Assembly (NCBI GenBank): GCA_949152475.1
Contig: OX424555.1
Span: forward strand, 95,575,515-95,639,514
DNA: 64,000 nt
Direction: 5' to 3'
DNA from: Terebella lapidaria
Taxonomy: Eukaryota > Annelida > Polychaeta > Terebellida > Terebellidae
Of the stretch, positions 38,031 through 51,600 are shown piece after piece. Below the pieces are notes generated by a model. The model was not told where the DNA came from, made no database searches, and was given only the letters and a program-made list of their open reading frames with translations. The first letter of the stretch is position 1, and every line of letters starts with the position of its first letter. The translations under genes were made by a program, and so were the position numbers.

Positions 38031-38652
38031 GCATCAAATGCCAACCACATACGAGAGCCAGTTGACGATAGAGAAGACTCCCGGATATTTCGTCACCAAG
38101 GGTGTGCCCGGTCGGATCTTCAACATGTCCAAGAACGTCAAGTTTATTGTTGTGGTCAGGGACCCGGTCACTCGGGCAGTGTCAGACTATACCCAGGCCC
38201 TGGCCAAAAGGAACAACATCAGCTCGTTTGAGGTGATGGCTTTCAAGGACAACAGCACAGGATTAGTGGACACGTCGTGGGGAGCTATCCGGATAGGCGT
38301 CTACGCCAAACACTTGGAACGCTGGCTACAATACTTCCCACTGAGTCAAATGCATTTTGTGAGTGGAGAAAAACTGATAACTGATCCGGCTGGGGAGATG
38401 AACAAAGTCCAAGACTTTCTGGGACTCCCGCGGGTTATAACAGACAAAAACTTCTTATTCAATACCACTAAAGGATTCCCGTGTTTAGTGCGACCGAACA
38501 GAACACGAAAGAAACCTCATTGCTTGAGCAAGACAAAGGGTCGAGAACATCCAATCATAGACCCGAAAGTATTACAGAGGTTACGGGACTTTTTCCGACC
38601 TTTTAATCAAAAGTTCTACCAAATGGTAGGCACAGATTTCGGCTGGTCCTGA
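38031..38652 (+). CDS. Heparan sulfate 3-O-sulfotransferase, exon 2
   Basis: Exon 2 completes codon 186 and encodes residues 187-392, giving a 392-residue protein (human HS3ST3A1 is 406). [10 protein letters not shown] (200-209) follows the splice. The 3'-phosphate site of PAPS is [16 protein letters not shown] (224-239), with R229 and S237 equivalent to R243 and S251 of HS3ST3A1. DTSW and [11 protein letters not shown] precede the substrate cleft. C337 and C350 are the conserved disulfide pair. The end [13 protein letters not shown] is the family C terminus. Possible N-glycosylation sites are N217, N248, N260, N330 and N342. The close match through exon 2 to the HS3ST3 group suggests a gD-type enzyme, but substrate preference cannot be settled by eye. 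The exon is intact and ends with TGA at 38650. Confidence 0.96.
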
Positions 38653-40980
38653 TCATGAGTGTGTTAGCTGTGTGGGTGTGAATCTGCGGGAGTGATTGGT
38701 TCATTCTTCACAAGCTCAATATCGCATCTATTGTGTACACAGGCTAGGCATTTATCATCCATTGTAATCATCGTGTTTGTTATATTATTTCAGCCATTGT
38801 TATGTATTGTGTAGTATATTCTCCTGCTATCTTGCTTTTCGTTCCCACATTGTCACACCGTATCGTAATGTGTAAAGGTCATGACCTTGAGCCACACATT
38901 CTACAGATTGTGTAGGAGGAACACGTGACATGCACGTGACAGTGTTCTTCATACATGTAGTGAGCGGAAGTTGACATATTTTCAGGATACTGTGATGTTT
39001 TGTTTGTTATTGTGCATTTTATATTTGATACTATCGTATAGGCGCGCACTTCTAAGGCTTACAAATAGCTGTATACAATTTTAGAAATACGATCACCAAA
39101 TTCTCATTCCTACGAAACTTATTAAGCTAATTCTCACAAAGCTTGGTCAACCACCATACCTTTCTAGGCTTGTCATTGCCAGGCAATGAATCTTCCCTAT
39201 TACGTATCAGTCTTTGTTGCCATGCGAATATATGTATATCCGTTGTTATTGATGGAATGTAATAAAAGCGCTCGTTTGAAATTTGTAGAATTCTCATATG
39301 AATCAAATTTTACTGACTCTCAGTCCCTGTCTCAAAATCACCTCTTTAATTTGTCTTGTATGGAAATACATGTATAGTCATTGTGCTAAGGATTAATGTT
39401 CTTATTTTCAAGAGACGGTTTGACCTATGAAAAATACTTATCTGGTATATAAGATGTGTGAATGAAGATTTGCACTCGATTTACACAATAAGTGCAAACA
39501 TCAAATATTGGTTTTGATTCTGGGTGGCGAACGTGTAAACTAACCCACACAGAGTAAATATTGTTCAGTCCATTATATATACATCAAGGCCATTTTGGCA
39601 AACATTGCCATGTAATTATGGATCCTGGTACATAATATCCCCCGGATATTATTGTCCTGGTATCTGAAGTCCAGCGTATCCCATCAAAATGAAGTTAATG
39701 GTCACTGTCTCGTTATAGTCTGCAGGCCAAGTCAGTCATCTTCGCGGCGGATGCATCAGGAATTTAGATGATTGAATCACAAGGGTGTCGACTGTACGGA
39801 TGAATTGATCGGGGTTCTTTGTGATGTGTACAGTGCAATACTGTATATTTGTCTTAATTGTTGTCTAATGCTGAAGAATAAAGGGCATGTAGCGTCCCTC
39901 ACCAGTGCTCCATTCCTAATCCCAGTCCTCTGAGTTGGACACCCAGACTGTGCCCGCTGTTCGGTTATGAGCTCGAGAGGGTCGAGTAGGCTCTGGAGAC
40001 GACAGAGAGTGCTCCAGCCGTCCGTCGGTGTGCCCGTGTGTCTGTCACTCGCCATGTATCCGTATTACCAGACGGTCCCCTCCCTCCCCCGATGGCCCTG
40101 TAATGCCATGCTCTCCAGTATCAAGCATTACCTCGTCGAGAGACCCCCATAACGACGGGATGATGGCCGGGGTTTAGTCTAATTGAAGAATGTTTGTTCC
40201 AGCTGGCCTTTCTTGCGCACTTTTGCCGCCTGAAGGAATGTGATATATCTTGTCTCGGCGCTCCCTGCTCGGCAGACTGCTACTGCTGCTGTCGTCTGAA
40301 ATAGAATATTGATTTCATTTTATGAGGAAATGTATCTGGCTGAAGACTCTTGTAAGGTTTCCGATTAGCAAACAGGCAAAAAAGATCTGGTATCAATCAA
40401 ATCAGTAATTGCCCAACTCATTCCTTACAACTGCCTCTAAATATTGGCTATTGTTGTATTTCTCAAGTTGTGTTACGGTGAGGTTGGAAACAAGTTTAGC
40501 ATGTACGTTCGTTTGGCTACAAATGGGTATATTGCATAACGAAACGGCGAAAGCTAATATTATTAGTTGTATCATCAATTTACCTCATCAACATGATACA
40601 GAAACAGATGGTGCGCTATTGTGCTCTTGTTTCTGCTGCATATTCATTTAATGTCTAATTAATAATATGAGATCCACATTAAAGATTTCAAGATGTCAAT
40701 CAACAATAGAACCTATATAACTGTACGGATATTTTCATATTCTGTGATACTTAGTAGATATGTATCGTCAACAAAAATAGTTTGTTTATATGATTTCATG
40801 AATACGTACGTATGAAATGTTGAAAACATTTGATGCTGAATGTGTACGATGTGGGAGTTGTGCATATGTCTGCCGTGTGTATGAGTTATTGCTGTAAACG
40901 TTACTGCACAACTTATTATATTTCACAGTGATGTGTATTTGTGGAGTCTTGTTAATAAAGTGATATTAAACTGCACAGGA
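38653..40980 (+). other. Probable 3' untranslated region and poly(A) signals
   Basis: AATAAA occurs on the + strand at 39261-39266, 39877-39882 and 40954-40959. The last is followed by TGATATTAAACTGCACAGG and then a GT-rich stretch, the best poly(A) site context. If it is used, the untranslated region is about 2.3 kb. At 38922-38938 two CACGTGACA words sit 11 bp apart between GAACAC and GTGTTC. A GC-richer block lies at about 39890-40300. No second gene is seen. Confidence 0.5.
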
Positions 40981-41156
40981 TCGTTGGTGATTGTATTCGC
41001 TGGTAATGGCAGCATTAACGCTGACTCAGAACACGGTATCAGTTCGGAAGGTTTCATAGAACGTCGGCAGTGATTCATCCTCACTGGAGCATTCAATTAT
41101 GTTGCAAACAATTTAATATTGCAACCAACTTAACCATGAATGGGATTCTGAATTCG

Positions 41157-41161
<5 letters not shown>

Positions 41162-41202
<41 letters not shown>
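41162..41202 (+). repeat. (GA)n microsatellite
   Basis: About 20 uninterrupted GA units. An open frame through it reads as alternating R and E and is not a gene. Confidence 0.97.
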
Positions 41203-41205
<3 letters not shown>

Positions 41206-42867
41206 GACATGGGAGGAGAAAGATGGCAAAGCCTATTGGAAGCCTAGATACGATAGCAACATCGGCGACTAAGACTAGTTCAAAAATCAATTCCAGCACC
41301 CGAGTTCAAATCAATCCTTGCTTCTCGCAACAAGGCCCAGAATCGTGATTACCACGTAAATAGCTACCCCCACGCACCCTTGTATGGGCAAGGTCGCCGT
41401 CCCTCGGATAGCTGTCAATACAGGCCAGGAATATTTGAGCGCACCTGACAAAGAACCTGCGTGGACCATCAATTAGTAATCCACCTTGTCGACGTCTTGT
41501 CTGAGTTTGCTTTTCATTCTTGTGCCCGTCTAAAAACCGACTTCCTGTGACAATTATAACGAGCTTCTCCCTGAAGTCGGTGATATCGACTCGGAGACGG
41601 GATTAAATGGGAGGGAGCAGTCTGTGATTAGTTATCGACCGAACTCTGCAGACATCGACAGAGGCCCGTCAATAACATCAAAGCCTAGACTGCAGCAGCA
41701 TTATTGGTACTCAGGGGTAATCATAAAAAACAGGTTATAGCCTTTCTATCGGGGCCAAGTTTGCTTCAGGAGTTCCGCTTGTACAGGTGTGATCACCATA
41801 TGATGATATGATGAGAAGCATTCTCATGGTGGTATCAGACTTGTTTTGCATGTATATTTTTTTTCATAACACGGCATTTGATCTTTAACAACCCCGCCCC
41901 CTTCATTTATTGTTAGGCCTACATGTAAATTTTTATTTATATTTTCCTCTAATTATCTGGAAAGAAAGATACAACTAAATTGTACATTGAACTATATGCA
42001 TATAATCGATTTGACTGTAGAACGTATAGATTCTCCACCAGTTGCTGGTTCTTCCTTCATGTGGGAAGGAAGTCTTCTTTTCACAAAATTCCAAATCCCG
42101 TTCCACTTGAAACGACAGTGACGGATTATTTAGTGCAACGTCTTGATTGATAAACTCGTCCGAAGTATGTCAGAACAAATAACTCGCTAATTCGGAACAG
42201 TCTTGTTCCTCACTTCAAACAGTTCACACAAGTAAAGAAGAATCCATCTTACAAAACACCCTAAACTGGTTTCAAGACACAAATATCATTATTTTTCAAG
42301 ATGTAAACTCGATTGGGAGTCTTCCTTGTGACTTGCAGCCATCGAGTTCTATTCCCTGTTGCCCAAACCTTGTCATAACCGCGCGAGACAGTCGCGCTGC
42401 GATCTATAGAAGCACACAATGAGAGCGGTCTGCCGTGTGATCTCCACGACTCCTTCGATAATATCGTTTGTGGAGCATCTCTCTTTTGAAGGAAGATTAC
42501 ACGCCAATAGACAGCAATGTCATCACAACGTGACGATGTCTTGGGACTTGGGCTGCCCTCGATCCCCAAAAGCCGAGTATGCGTTATCTGCCTGTCCTGT
42601 TCATGCAGCGTCCCATAATCCTATAGTGGAGATCATGGGAGAAATTGTCAGATTCTCATAACCAAGTGTTGACCGACATCTGTGCTTGTTGTAAGCGCTG
42701 GACAAACATACCGCAGCTCCAAGTCTTTACACACTATGTAAATGCGTCAATGGCCACGCATGATGATCCAAGACATCTACGCGTTTTCGCGTTCACAGGG
42801 AAGAAACAAACGCCGAAACGGGATCAACAGCGAAACCTACCTGCAGAGTCCCATCTTTGTTTTGTAG

Positions 42868-42896
42868 CCCCCCCCCCCCTCCCCACACACACACAC
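42868..42896 (+). repeat. C run with (AC)n
   Basis: Twelve C, then TCCCC, then about six AC units. Simple-sequence DNA. Confidence 0.9.
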
Positions 42897-44215
42897 CCTT
42901 TTTCTTATACTTACCGATACCGAGCTCGGGTTTGATCTAGAAACAAAAATATAGTCCTATAGTTAATGAATTTGGAATGGACAAAAACCATAATGCACGT
43001 ATCAAGTCGGCTTATGGACCTTAATGTGGAGAAGAAGGATTGCTGCCTCGGCCGAATAGAAACATCAATATCCTTGCCATTTGTAATCATTAGTCAAAAA
43101 TGCACTGTTAGAACGCTCTCCGCTCATTCATCACGGCAGGTTTAGTTTATTTTTGCACCAGACGGATTTCGAATAAATTCTGCACGAATTGTTTAGTCTT
43201 TTTATTGATTATGGCTTTAGTTGTGGCAATATTGCGTGATATCCATGAACTTTCCAACGTTCGTTAGCTTTGATGCACGCGACATACAGATACTTTAACC
43301 GTGGTCTAAAATGTAGATATTTCATTCGAATGAGCAATGTCCATTACAAATTTTGAATCGTGGTATAACATAGACAAAGTTTTGATATGAACTGAGATAT
43401 ATAACATAATAGAGACGTATATTGAGGTTCATAATTGGTCTCACGCATCCGGAGGGTTAAAATTCGGTGCTTGCACTTCAAGAGCTGTAAAGCTTCAGCG
43501 CCCCGAAACAAGACTTCAAGTATCCATTGAGAGATTTCCCCCTGAAGCGCTTATAGCAATGACGAATTCACCAGTTCCGATATTGCTTGAATAAAAAATA
43601 AATCATAACCTTCAGAATTCATGCACTCGTCCCCATAGCACCGAGCAAAAAAATTCCGCCCTAACCATGAAATGTAAATAATTCGGTGCACTGTGCATTC
43701 CAATATTATCGCTAATATTCCCATAACACCCTTGAGCGGGCGACAGGCATCCAAAAGCAATAACCCCTCCACCAGAAGCTTCAAGCCCCTTGCACTATCC
43801 CCCCGCCCTTCCGTCTCCAAAGTCCCAAAACCTCAGCGTCACGCCTTCAACAAGGACTTGGATACGGCCAAATAGCTACGCTGGAACCGATAGGACGTAT
43901 ATAGTGTGACGTTAATTTGATTGTTGCAAAAAGCCGAACGATACGTTCTGGTACTGCAGCCTATATATATATGATTTATTTCGTACAAAGCAAGTACAAT
44001 AAAATATGTAACATAGTGAAAGTTAATTCACACACATATCCACCTGTAATGCGTCAATAAACTGTTTAATGGTCAACAATTTAATAAAAATTGCGTCAAT
44101 AAATTGTTTAATTGTATAATGGTGACCAGAAGAACTCAACGAGGAGCCGTCGTTATATGGCCTGAGGACTGTCATATATCTAGACAAATACGCGGCACTA
44201 TCAGCAATGAAGCAA

Positions 44216-44233
44216 GGGGGGGGGGGGGGGGGG
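44216..44233 (+). repeat. G18 homopolymer
   Basis: Eighteen consecutive G, able to form a G-quadruplex. The length may also be an assembly estimate. Confidence 0.9.
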
Positions 44234-47200
44234 TGCAGCTAATAAGTCAGTATCTTTTGTCGCTTTTTGTCTTCACTTGTTACAATAGCAAGACTCAATG
44301 GCCAAGTTACCTCTAAATTATTGAAGCCAGTCGCCATTCCTTCCCGATCTGCTTTATTGATTGACACTGCCAGGGAAAATACCAGAAATGTGCAAAGCCA
44401 GAGTCGTGGAGAGAACAGCCATCAATTAATAATATACCAAGAGACGGCTAATGATCCGGGGAGGGTTGTTCGTGTAACAGGGATCGATAGCAATATAAGG
44501 AAATGTTCATTTTAACCGGCTTTTAGTCTATAACATGCATGCGGGAATATTTGCATTATTAGATAATGCTGGCCTATATACGACTTGTTGAACGACACGA
44601 ACACAAAGGTGCACGAACCCTAATTGACATGCCGATACACCATAAAAATATGAGTGGTTGATGCATGTTCATTACACATTCCATATTTCGATGATAATCA
44701 TTATCTTTCTGTATCTACTTGGAATAACTTTCCATACACACAGGCAATGAATACTTGGTAATTCTATTCAGAAACTACACATCGTAGAATAGTTCCCTTA
44801 AAAATGCGTTGAATAAAGAACGCATGATCGGAACAGGACCGAGACGTCGCCCTCATCTCTGTGTCAAATACATTGCTTAAAAGTGTATAAAATGCCTCGT
44901 AATGATACAAGTTATGCATGGTAGTTTTAATTGTGTGGAAGTTAAAAGCATTCATGGATAATTGAATAAATTATTTTTGAAAAACACAAAATACACCAAT
45001 GTCCACTGTCGTAAAACTTGATTTGTTGCAAGAGAAGAGTTGCTTTTATTATGGACGCATTACACACTGAATAATTAGACTGGAAACGGGATGATTCGCG
45101 ATGCGAAGCTGGTAGATTGATGTGAATGATTGATGTATCATCTCTATCCGAAGCAGGTGGACATACGCCAATATAACATGATTGGCTAAATTGTTCAAAC
45201 AAACGCACTACTACAGACCTAGACCTAGCAAGTTTGTGAAATTACCAGACTAAGTTAATATTACCACGATAAGTTTGCACATAGACCTTGACATCTCTCT
45301 ACCAAATAAGGTTGTTAAATTACCAAAAGCAGATACGTCACGAGTACAGGACATCTCCAGATGCAAAAGTCATGTTGTCTGTCAATGACCACAATAGACC
45401 ACACTGTGTCAAACGCATCCACCTAATCCTCATCAAAAAAGTGACATGGTCTTGCTCCAGTCAAACACTTGACTTCAAGACCAAGGTCAAGAGTCGATTT
45501 CCGGGATAAACAAAAAGTCCTTGAACATGTTTATCTGCACGATGCATTTGGGAAGGTAGTTGTTGCTCTCCAAGAGAGGTCTCATGTGGTACAAAGGTAT
45601 ATCACTCAGCTGAAGAGATGGTATGTGTACAAATCACTTTCAGGTATGGTACGAGGACCAGTTTGTCTTTCCTGGTTTTCGTCTTCGGAGTACTCAAGAA
45701 AAGTTACGACATTTTACTGAGGTATAACATACGTGGAGAAGTCTGGATATGCTGATTCAAATAACAATTGCCCAAGCAATTGAGTCATGTCCAGTTACTC
45801 AAAATCATGTCTAGCAACACACAAACACATGCAATGGTTATGCTTTTCCGTTTACTGTGCTTTGATTAGTTGAAAGTAATCAGGAAACGCATATGTAAAT
45901 ACAGCGTGCCCTGAATGACATTTGATTTAGTGTTGTAATACGACAAAGTCAGTCTACAGTTCATATTTGCCTTTCATACGCCGTCTTTTGCGGGCATTCA
46001 CCAGGAGGCATGCTAATTTTGTTCTTCATTCTTATGGTAAACGTGAGATATCATGGTTTTCAAACAACTACATTGAGTATAATCTCTTCTTTCTTTCGCC
46101 GATGCGAAAGTAAACATCCAAAAGCAAACGGGGCAAACCGGGGCTTTTGTGTGGCTGGGGTAGGCGAGGGTTTGACTTGTCCTCTTGTTTGGACGACCTT
46201 TCATTCAGAACACTAAACGGGCCTGGTGACATCCCAATCTCTATGTTGGTAGATCCTCTCTTGACTTTCTCCACTAACGCCAGTTTTTAGGCCTTTTCTA
46301 TATATGTGTTTTCGTGTTTTTCTGGTAGTGATCTTTGTGAAGGAGGCACGTCAGGTGCTGGACTCTGGCAGCAAAACAAAATATGAGGTGTTCAAATAGT
46401 ATGTATACACCCACAAATACAGCTAAATCTACCTCCAAGACCCGGACAAAACCACTGGTCTTTATGGCCTGCGCACTGGAGGAGCGCGGAATGTTTGTCT
46501 TCGGAAATGATTAAAGTTTGATGAAAAGTGACCCACGTTCAATAAACTCGGTGTATGTCCATAGTAAATACAGCTGTGCCTTATCGTAATATGACCATGC
46601 CTCTGTACATTCCGTCCTTCTGGGTATATAAATGCTTCGACAACAGAGCGGGAAATAACAGTACAAAACAGAGTCAGTGCGAAAGCTTTTTGCGCATCAT
46701 ACACCCATTTTTGGACACCATGTATAGTTTCTTAGGCCCGAATATATATATGTGTACATGTAGGCTACGCAATTTATTTTTGCTACGCAGAGAGACAGAA
46801 AATTGTGCTATTTTGTTTAAAGCAAGTTTTAAAACGTAATCACCATCAAATCAAGCAGGCAACAAATCTATTTTGATAAATTCCCCCTGGACGTGCCTTT
46901 ATCACCAGGATGGGAGGTTACACGATGCTGACGAATGAACACTCGGTGTGTTTTTAAACTAGCTATTTCCGCTGTGTGGGGACAATTTGTGCCCTCCACA
47001 TTCCAAGCACGGTGGGTTCGCGTTACGCGCGTGATGTGTCGCGATGTGCAGAGATGCGAGCAGGAACCCCACTCGTTTTGTTATTAATTTAAAATAAACA
47101 CTTATGCCAAGCATGGACCTACCATTCAAACACCTGGCTAGATCATTATTTAAGCTAACATCTCGTGTACTTTCATACCACACTGCGTTGAAATCTCCAC

Positions 47201-47940
47201 ACACTACTGGCGGTACGACCAAGTAGAGGGCCAAACATTGACGGTCTAAGCGGCCTACCTTCTGGCGTGAACACTACAGTCTCGGCGGACCTTTCAACAC
47301 CTCCTGCTTCACAACAACACTTGAGCGACTACTAAAATATACATTTATTCATCACGTGAAATACCTGGAGAATCGTCGAGTCCTGGGCTTAGTTTCGCAC
47401 AATAAAAGGTGTATTATTTAGGATATAATAGCTTAACATCCCCGACACCGGACCCGTCTCTAGAGGCCAGCAGACTCCACCATGAGTAAACCTCTCCTGT
47501 ACTGACCCGCTCGGGTCAACAAGCTCTCGAGTCTGCACACTCTGTCAAAGGCTCTACACGACGCTCCAAGCCAAGGGCTTTCATCTGCCAGAGTCAAGAA
47601 CTATTTTCGCGTAATGTAACCAGACTCTACTGTATAGTAATTCGCAAATAAACCCTGGCTTGGGTGAAATGTGAATATCAAATAAATGTATGTATTTATG
47701 TGTGTTTGCGAGAAATAAATAAACCCCATTGCACTTTGTCAAAATAAGTGTAACACGTGAATAAATAAACACAGTTGAATCTTTCGTAGCAAAGACATTG
47801 ATAAGTTTTAGCCATCAATGCAGTGTGAACTTTTTCAGTGCAATTAACAACACAAATTTGTACACAACTTGGAATAAAATGTAATAATTAAATTGTTCCC
47901 TGTTTTCTCCAAATGTTTTCTCCAAATTGAACTGTTGACG

Positions 47941-48620
47941 TTTGCTGTAAAGTCTCATCATTTAGATTCTGGATTCTACTTGTCACCCGCCCAGTTTCAG
48001 TGCACCCCCGACAACTACCCCCAACGCCGCCATATGCCCCGGTATTAAGTTACCCTTCCTGGCACCTCTGGCGGCCTCTGGTGGCACATCACTAAACTAA
48101 CGGCGTTTTACAGCTGATTGCTCCAAACTGACGGCCATTCTGTTGCATGATTGGCTGTCCGCTTCTAATGCAAATAGAATTAGTCCGGCTGAAATTGAAG
48201 CCGTTAGTCTCCAATAACAGGTCGGCTGACCACTTGTTTCCCGCTATGGTGATTTATGGCACCCGGGTGAATCTAATTGACCTTAGTATCTCACTTTGGA
48301 GACTTCGCACTTTATAAAAACGTTCCATTCTTGATGAGAACCGGTTCAGTTCTGACCCCTCCCACGCCGTGTCAACCCGTCGCGGGGGTTGTGTTAATGA
48401 AACAAACAGAGGAGAATAGCCTACGAGGCCTCTGGGAGGACAAACTGAGAGTTTAATAGGCTTAGAGTGTCACAAGCTCTCGTCGACTTGGTTTAAGGTC
48501 TATTGAAGTCTCCCACTATGCAGCTGCAGGACGCACGTCGCAGAGTCACATCTGTCTAGTTTGGGGGAGGAACTGGCGTGGGACGGCCCAAATCTTCCAG
48601 TAGATTTATTTCCTGGTAGT
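47941..48620. promoter_or_regulatory. Candidate regulatory block
   Basis: The segment is GC-richer than its surroundings and free of repeats. It has an ATGCAAAT octamer (POU type) near 48168, CTCTGGCGGCCTCTGGTGGCA at 48066-48085 resembling paired CTCF-type cores, and TATAAAAA at 48313-48320. It lies about 7 kb downstream of the sulfotransferase gene. A distal enhancer or an unrecognised promoter are both possible. Confidence 0.25.
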
Positions 48621-51600
48621 TTTCAGAAACTTCAAAATTCGGAACAGTTATAGGTTTTTTTGGACAACTGGTACATGTATTGATGTTAATACAGTCCTCG
48701 AGATCTCATTTGGAAAAAGTAAATTTTATGGAAACACATCTTTTTAATGTTACATAAACGTAATGTAAATTCATATTAATTTTGCATTCCTACATATATT
48801 GTACATTTGTTTACAAAAATGTGTACTGCAATAGGTTTTAATTTTTTTTATTGTAATCACGGTGGCTGTGTACACGTTTGCCATTGGGAATAAAACCCAG
48901 ACAGCATGGACAGTATTTGGATATCGAAAATCTGTACCATGCCGAAGAGCCATGGTTTGTCTGTACCCTGGGGCTCCGTGGTATCCCCCCCCCCACTATG
49001 CGTATCCCAGCAACCCACACCTTCCTCAGATGTCCCGACATTTAGCCTGCAGTATCGGGGATGGGGAAGTCTTGCATTTCCTTGGTTGTATTCAGCTCCA
49101 GAGAATGTCTATGGTATTCGGGCGGTGGCGCCTCCATGTTTATTAGCACTATGATATGTGCCACATGTGCGTGTGCGCGATATATCGCGCGCTGGCGATA
49201 TATGCTCTGATGTTGTTGATGTATACAAAACATGCTCAACAGACCTAAGGCGTTTGATATTTAGCCAGCTCTCCCGAGGCCGAATCTGCGAGAGTACATC
49301 ACCTTTGTAACCTTATCCTGAATTCACATGGATTCCGGCATTGTCTTTGAAGATATTCCTCTGATAAGAAAACCACAGCTGACGAGCACATTTATCCAGA
49401 TCATCTCTTCTCCTTGAGTTATTATGCCTGACCATAATAGATATATGCAGACCCACCAATGATTAAAGACAATGGATCAGCTTCAATAAATATAAAACAT
49501 CTCTCTGACATATAAGACCATACACTTCCAAATAGAGGCAATGATCAAGCGTTTCTAACGGACATGATTCATAAGAGCTATAGTTAAAATCCACGAGGAA
49601 ATGTGTTTGTTTTCCCAGTAAACGACTCGTTATGTCCGGTGATCTATATTTAGGGCCAGTCTGTCCCATATGACATCGCATGAAAGAAGTATGGTCTTTT
49701 GATGGGTACTGCGCCTGACACAAACGTCGCGTTGAATCTTCCTGGGCCTCTAAATCCCTCAAACTTCTACAAAGGTTTCTTCACATACTTGTCATATGTA
49801 TTCAATACGCCGTATTTCTTGGGACATCTTAAATCCAAAACTGGAAACTGGGTGGCATCTTTGTCTCGAGACTAAAATGATATCAACATGACAAGACTTG
49901 TTCGAGCAATGAAAATACGAGAGTACCAGCGTGATATAACCGAATCCCAAGTCGAATGCAAGGATATCGTCCCTTTAATACATTTATTTTCATGCCACAA
50001 AGCGACCGATAAAAAGGGGATGGGATGTTTTAGTGCCGACCCTAAAGCAGTGCAGTTCAGGGCCATCTCTGTTCCCAAACACGAACGACAAATGGTTGCC
50101 ATGGGACCCGAGAGAGTCGTTGTCACCGAGACACGTGCGCTTATCTGACCGGCCACAAAGACTTAGAAATACTCCGCCCGGGACGGCCCATCACGTGACC
50201 AAGCCCGACAGCCACCAATATCACGCCATGTAGCACCGGTTTTCTGACGTTTATAAATGTCCTCGATTACTTGTGTTGTTTTATACATATCTTCAATAAT
50301 CACGTTCAAGTCTCACACACGTCACATGGATTATTCTTTTCAAAAGTTACCACACACTGATAGTGATGCCTCTTAGTTAACGACAAGAAACTTAACTAAT
50401 CGGTTCGGATCCAGAACGAGACCGTACGTGTGAAACGCCACCGTGTTGTTATGGTTACGACATCAAATAGTCACGTGGTAGCTGGCGGTGGTACACCGGT
50501 TTCGATAGTGTTCCTCTATGGGGTTATCATAGCCAAAAAACATGTCTGAGCTGTGCACGACAAGAATATGATAGTTTGACGCATTCAATTGAGTGCTTTT
50601 GAAATTAATACTATTGAAATCAATAAATGCGATCTAATGTTGTTTATTCTTTGGAGCTTATATATTCCAATATATAATTGATTTTGCTATCTTGAAATGT
50701 TTTCTTCAGATATTTCACCAGGATCGAGAAGAATTTTATTGTCAAAAAAATGGCCGACGGTGCCACACAATTCATTCAAATTAAAGTTCAAGCTTTATGC
50801 AGATAAACATTTCATAGTCGTTTTTCTTGCGTAGCACACTATGGAGAGGAACTTACTGGATGTCTTCTGTTCTACACATGGTGAGCTACTCCAGAGTAAG
50901 TATTTGGTAACAACATACAAATGGATGAAAGACTTCATGTGATTTTGCTATCAACATCATGGGTTGAAAAGTCACCTTCAACATGCTGTTAATTGCAAAC
51001 ATAATTGTTACTATTTTTTTCACCAATAAAAACTCGTATATAAGATTGTCGCTCGTAGAAAGTGTGTCAATTTGTATCCCGCACCTGCAGCAGTGCTGTT
51101 GTAAAAATAAACCATATATAAGCTCTATCATTGATATGGACACCACCAAGTCTTATCTTCCAATAAACACAATCTTCACACCATGTTGATACATATTTGT
51201 GCGTTTGACAAAGTCCGCCAGCTCACTCGGAGGAGACTTCAATGATGGGTGTCATAACGGTGTTGTTGAGGGCTGTACAGAGGTGTCAAGATATTCCATA
51301 TGTTCGGTCGACCTCACACGTGCTCCAGTTTTATCGTCGGTGTTCAGCATGGCTGCAGCAAAAAACATGTGTTTAAATAATAAATTATGACAGCAATAAG
51401 TTTACAGTACACCACATCTGGTCGTTATGGTTTGATTAGCCTGCGATTACTTTACAGCCCATAAATTCAACCATCATGCACAAAAGTACACAAAATAATT
51501 CACTACCAGCACGACAAAACAGAATCATAATCCTATATATTACTGTAACAGAAAACGTATAGCATTCTACTAATGTGGCATATACATGTGTCATAGAATA

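Larger units (their letters stand above)
40981..47940. other. Intergenic, no gene seen
   Basis: Nothing coding is recognised in 7 kb. A GC-richer motif-dense block at about 41380-41700 could be regulatory. Simple repeats are listed separately. A 22-bp word (core GCGTCAATAAA) is present at 44049-44070 and 44091-44112. Confidence 0.5.

Noticed and set aside
41070-41348. Frame containing a run of alternating R and E
   Set aside because: It is produced by the (GA)n microsatellite.
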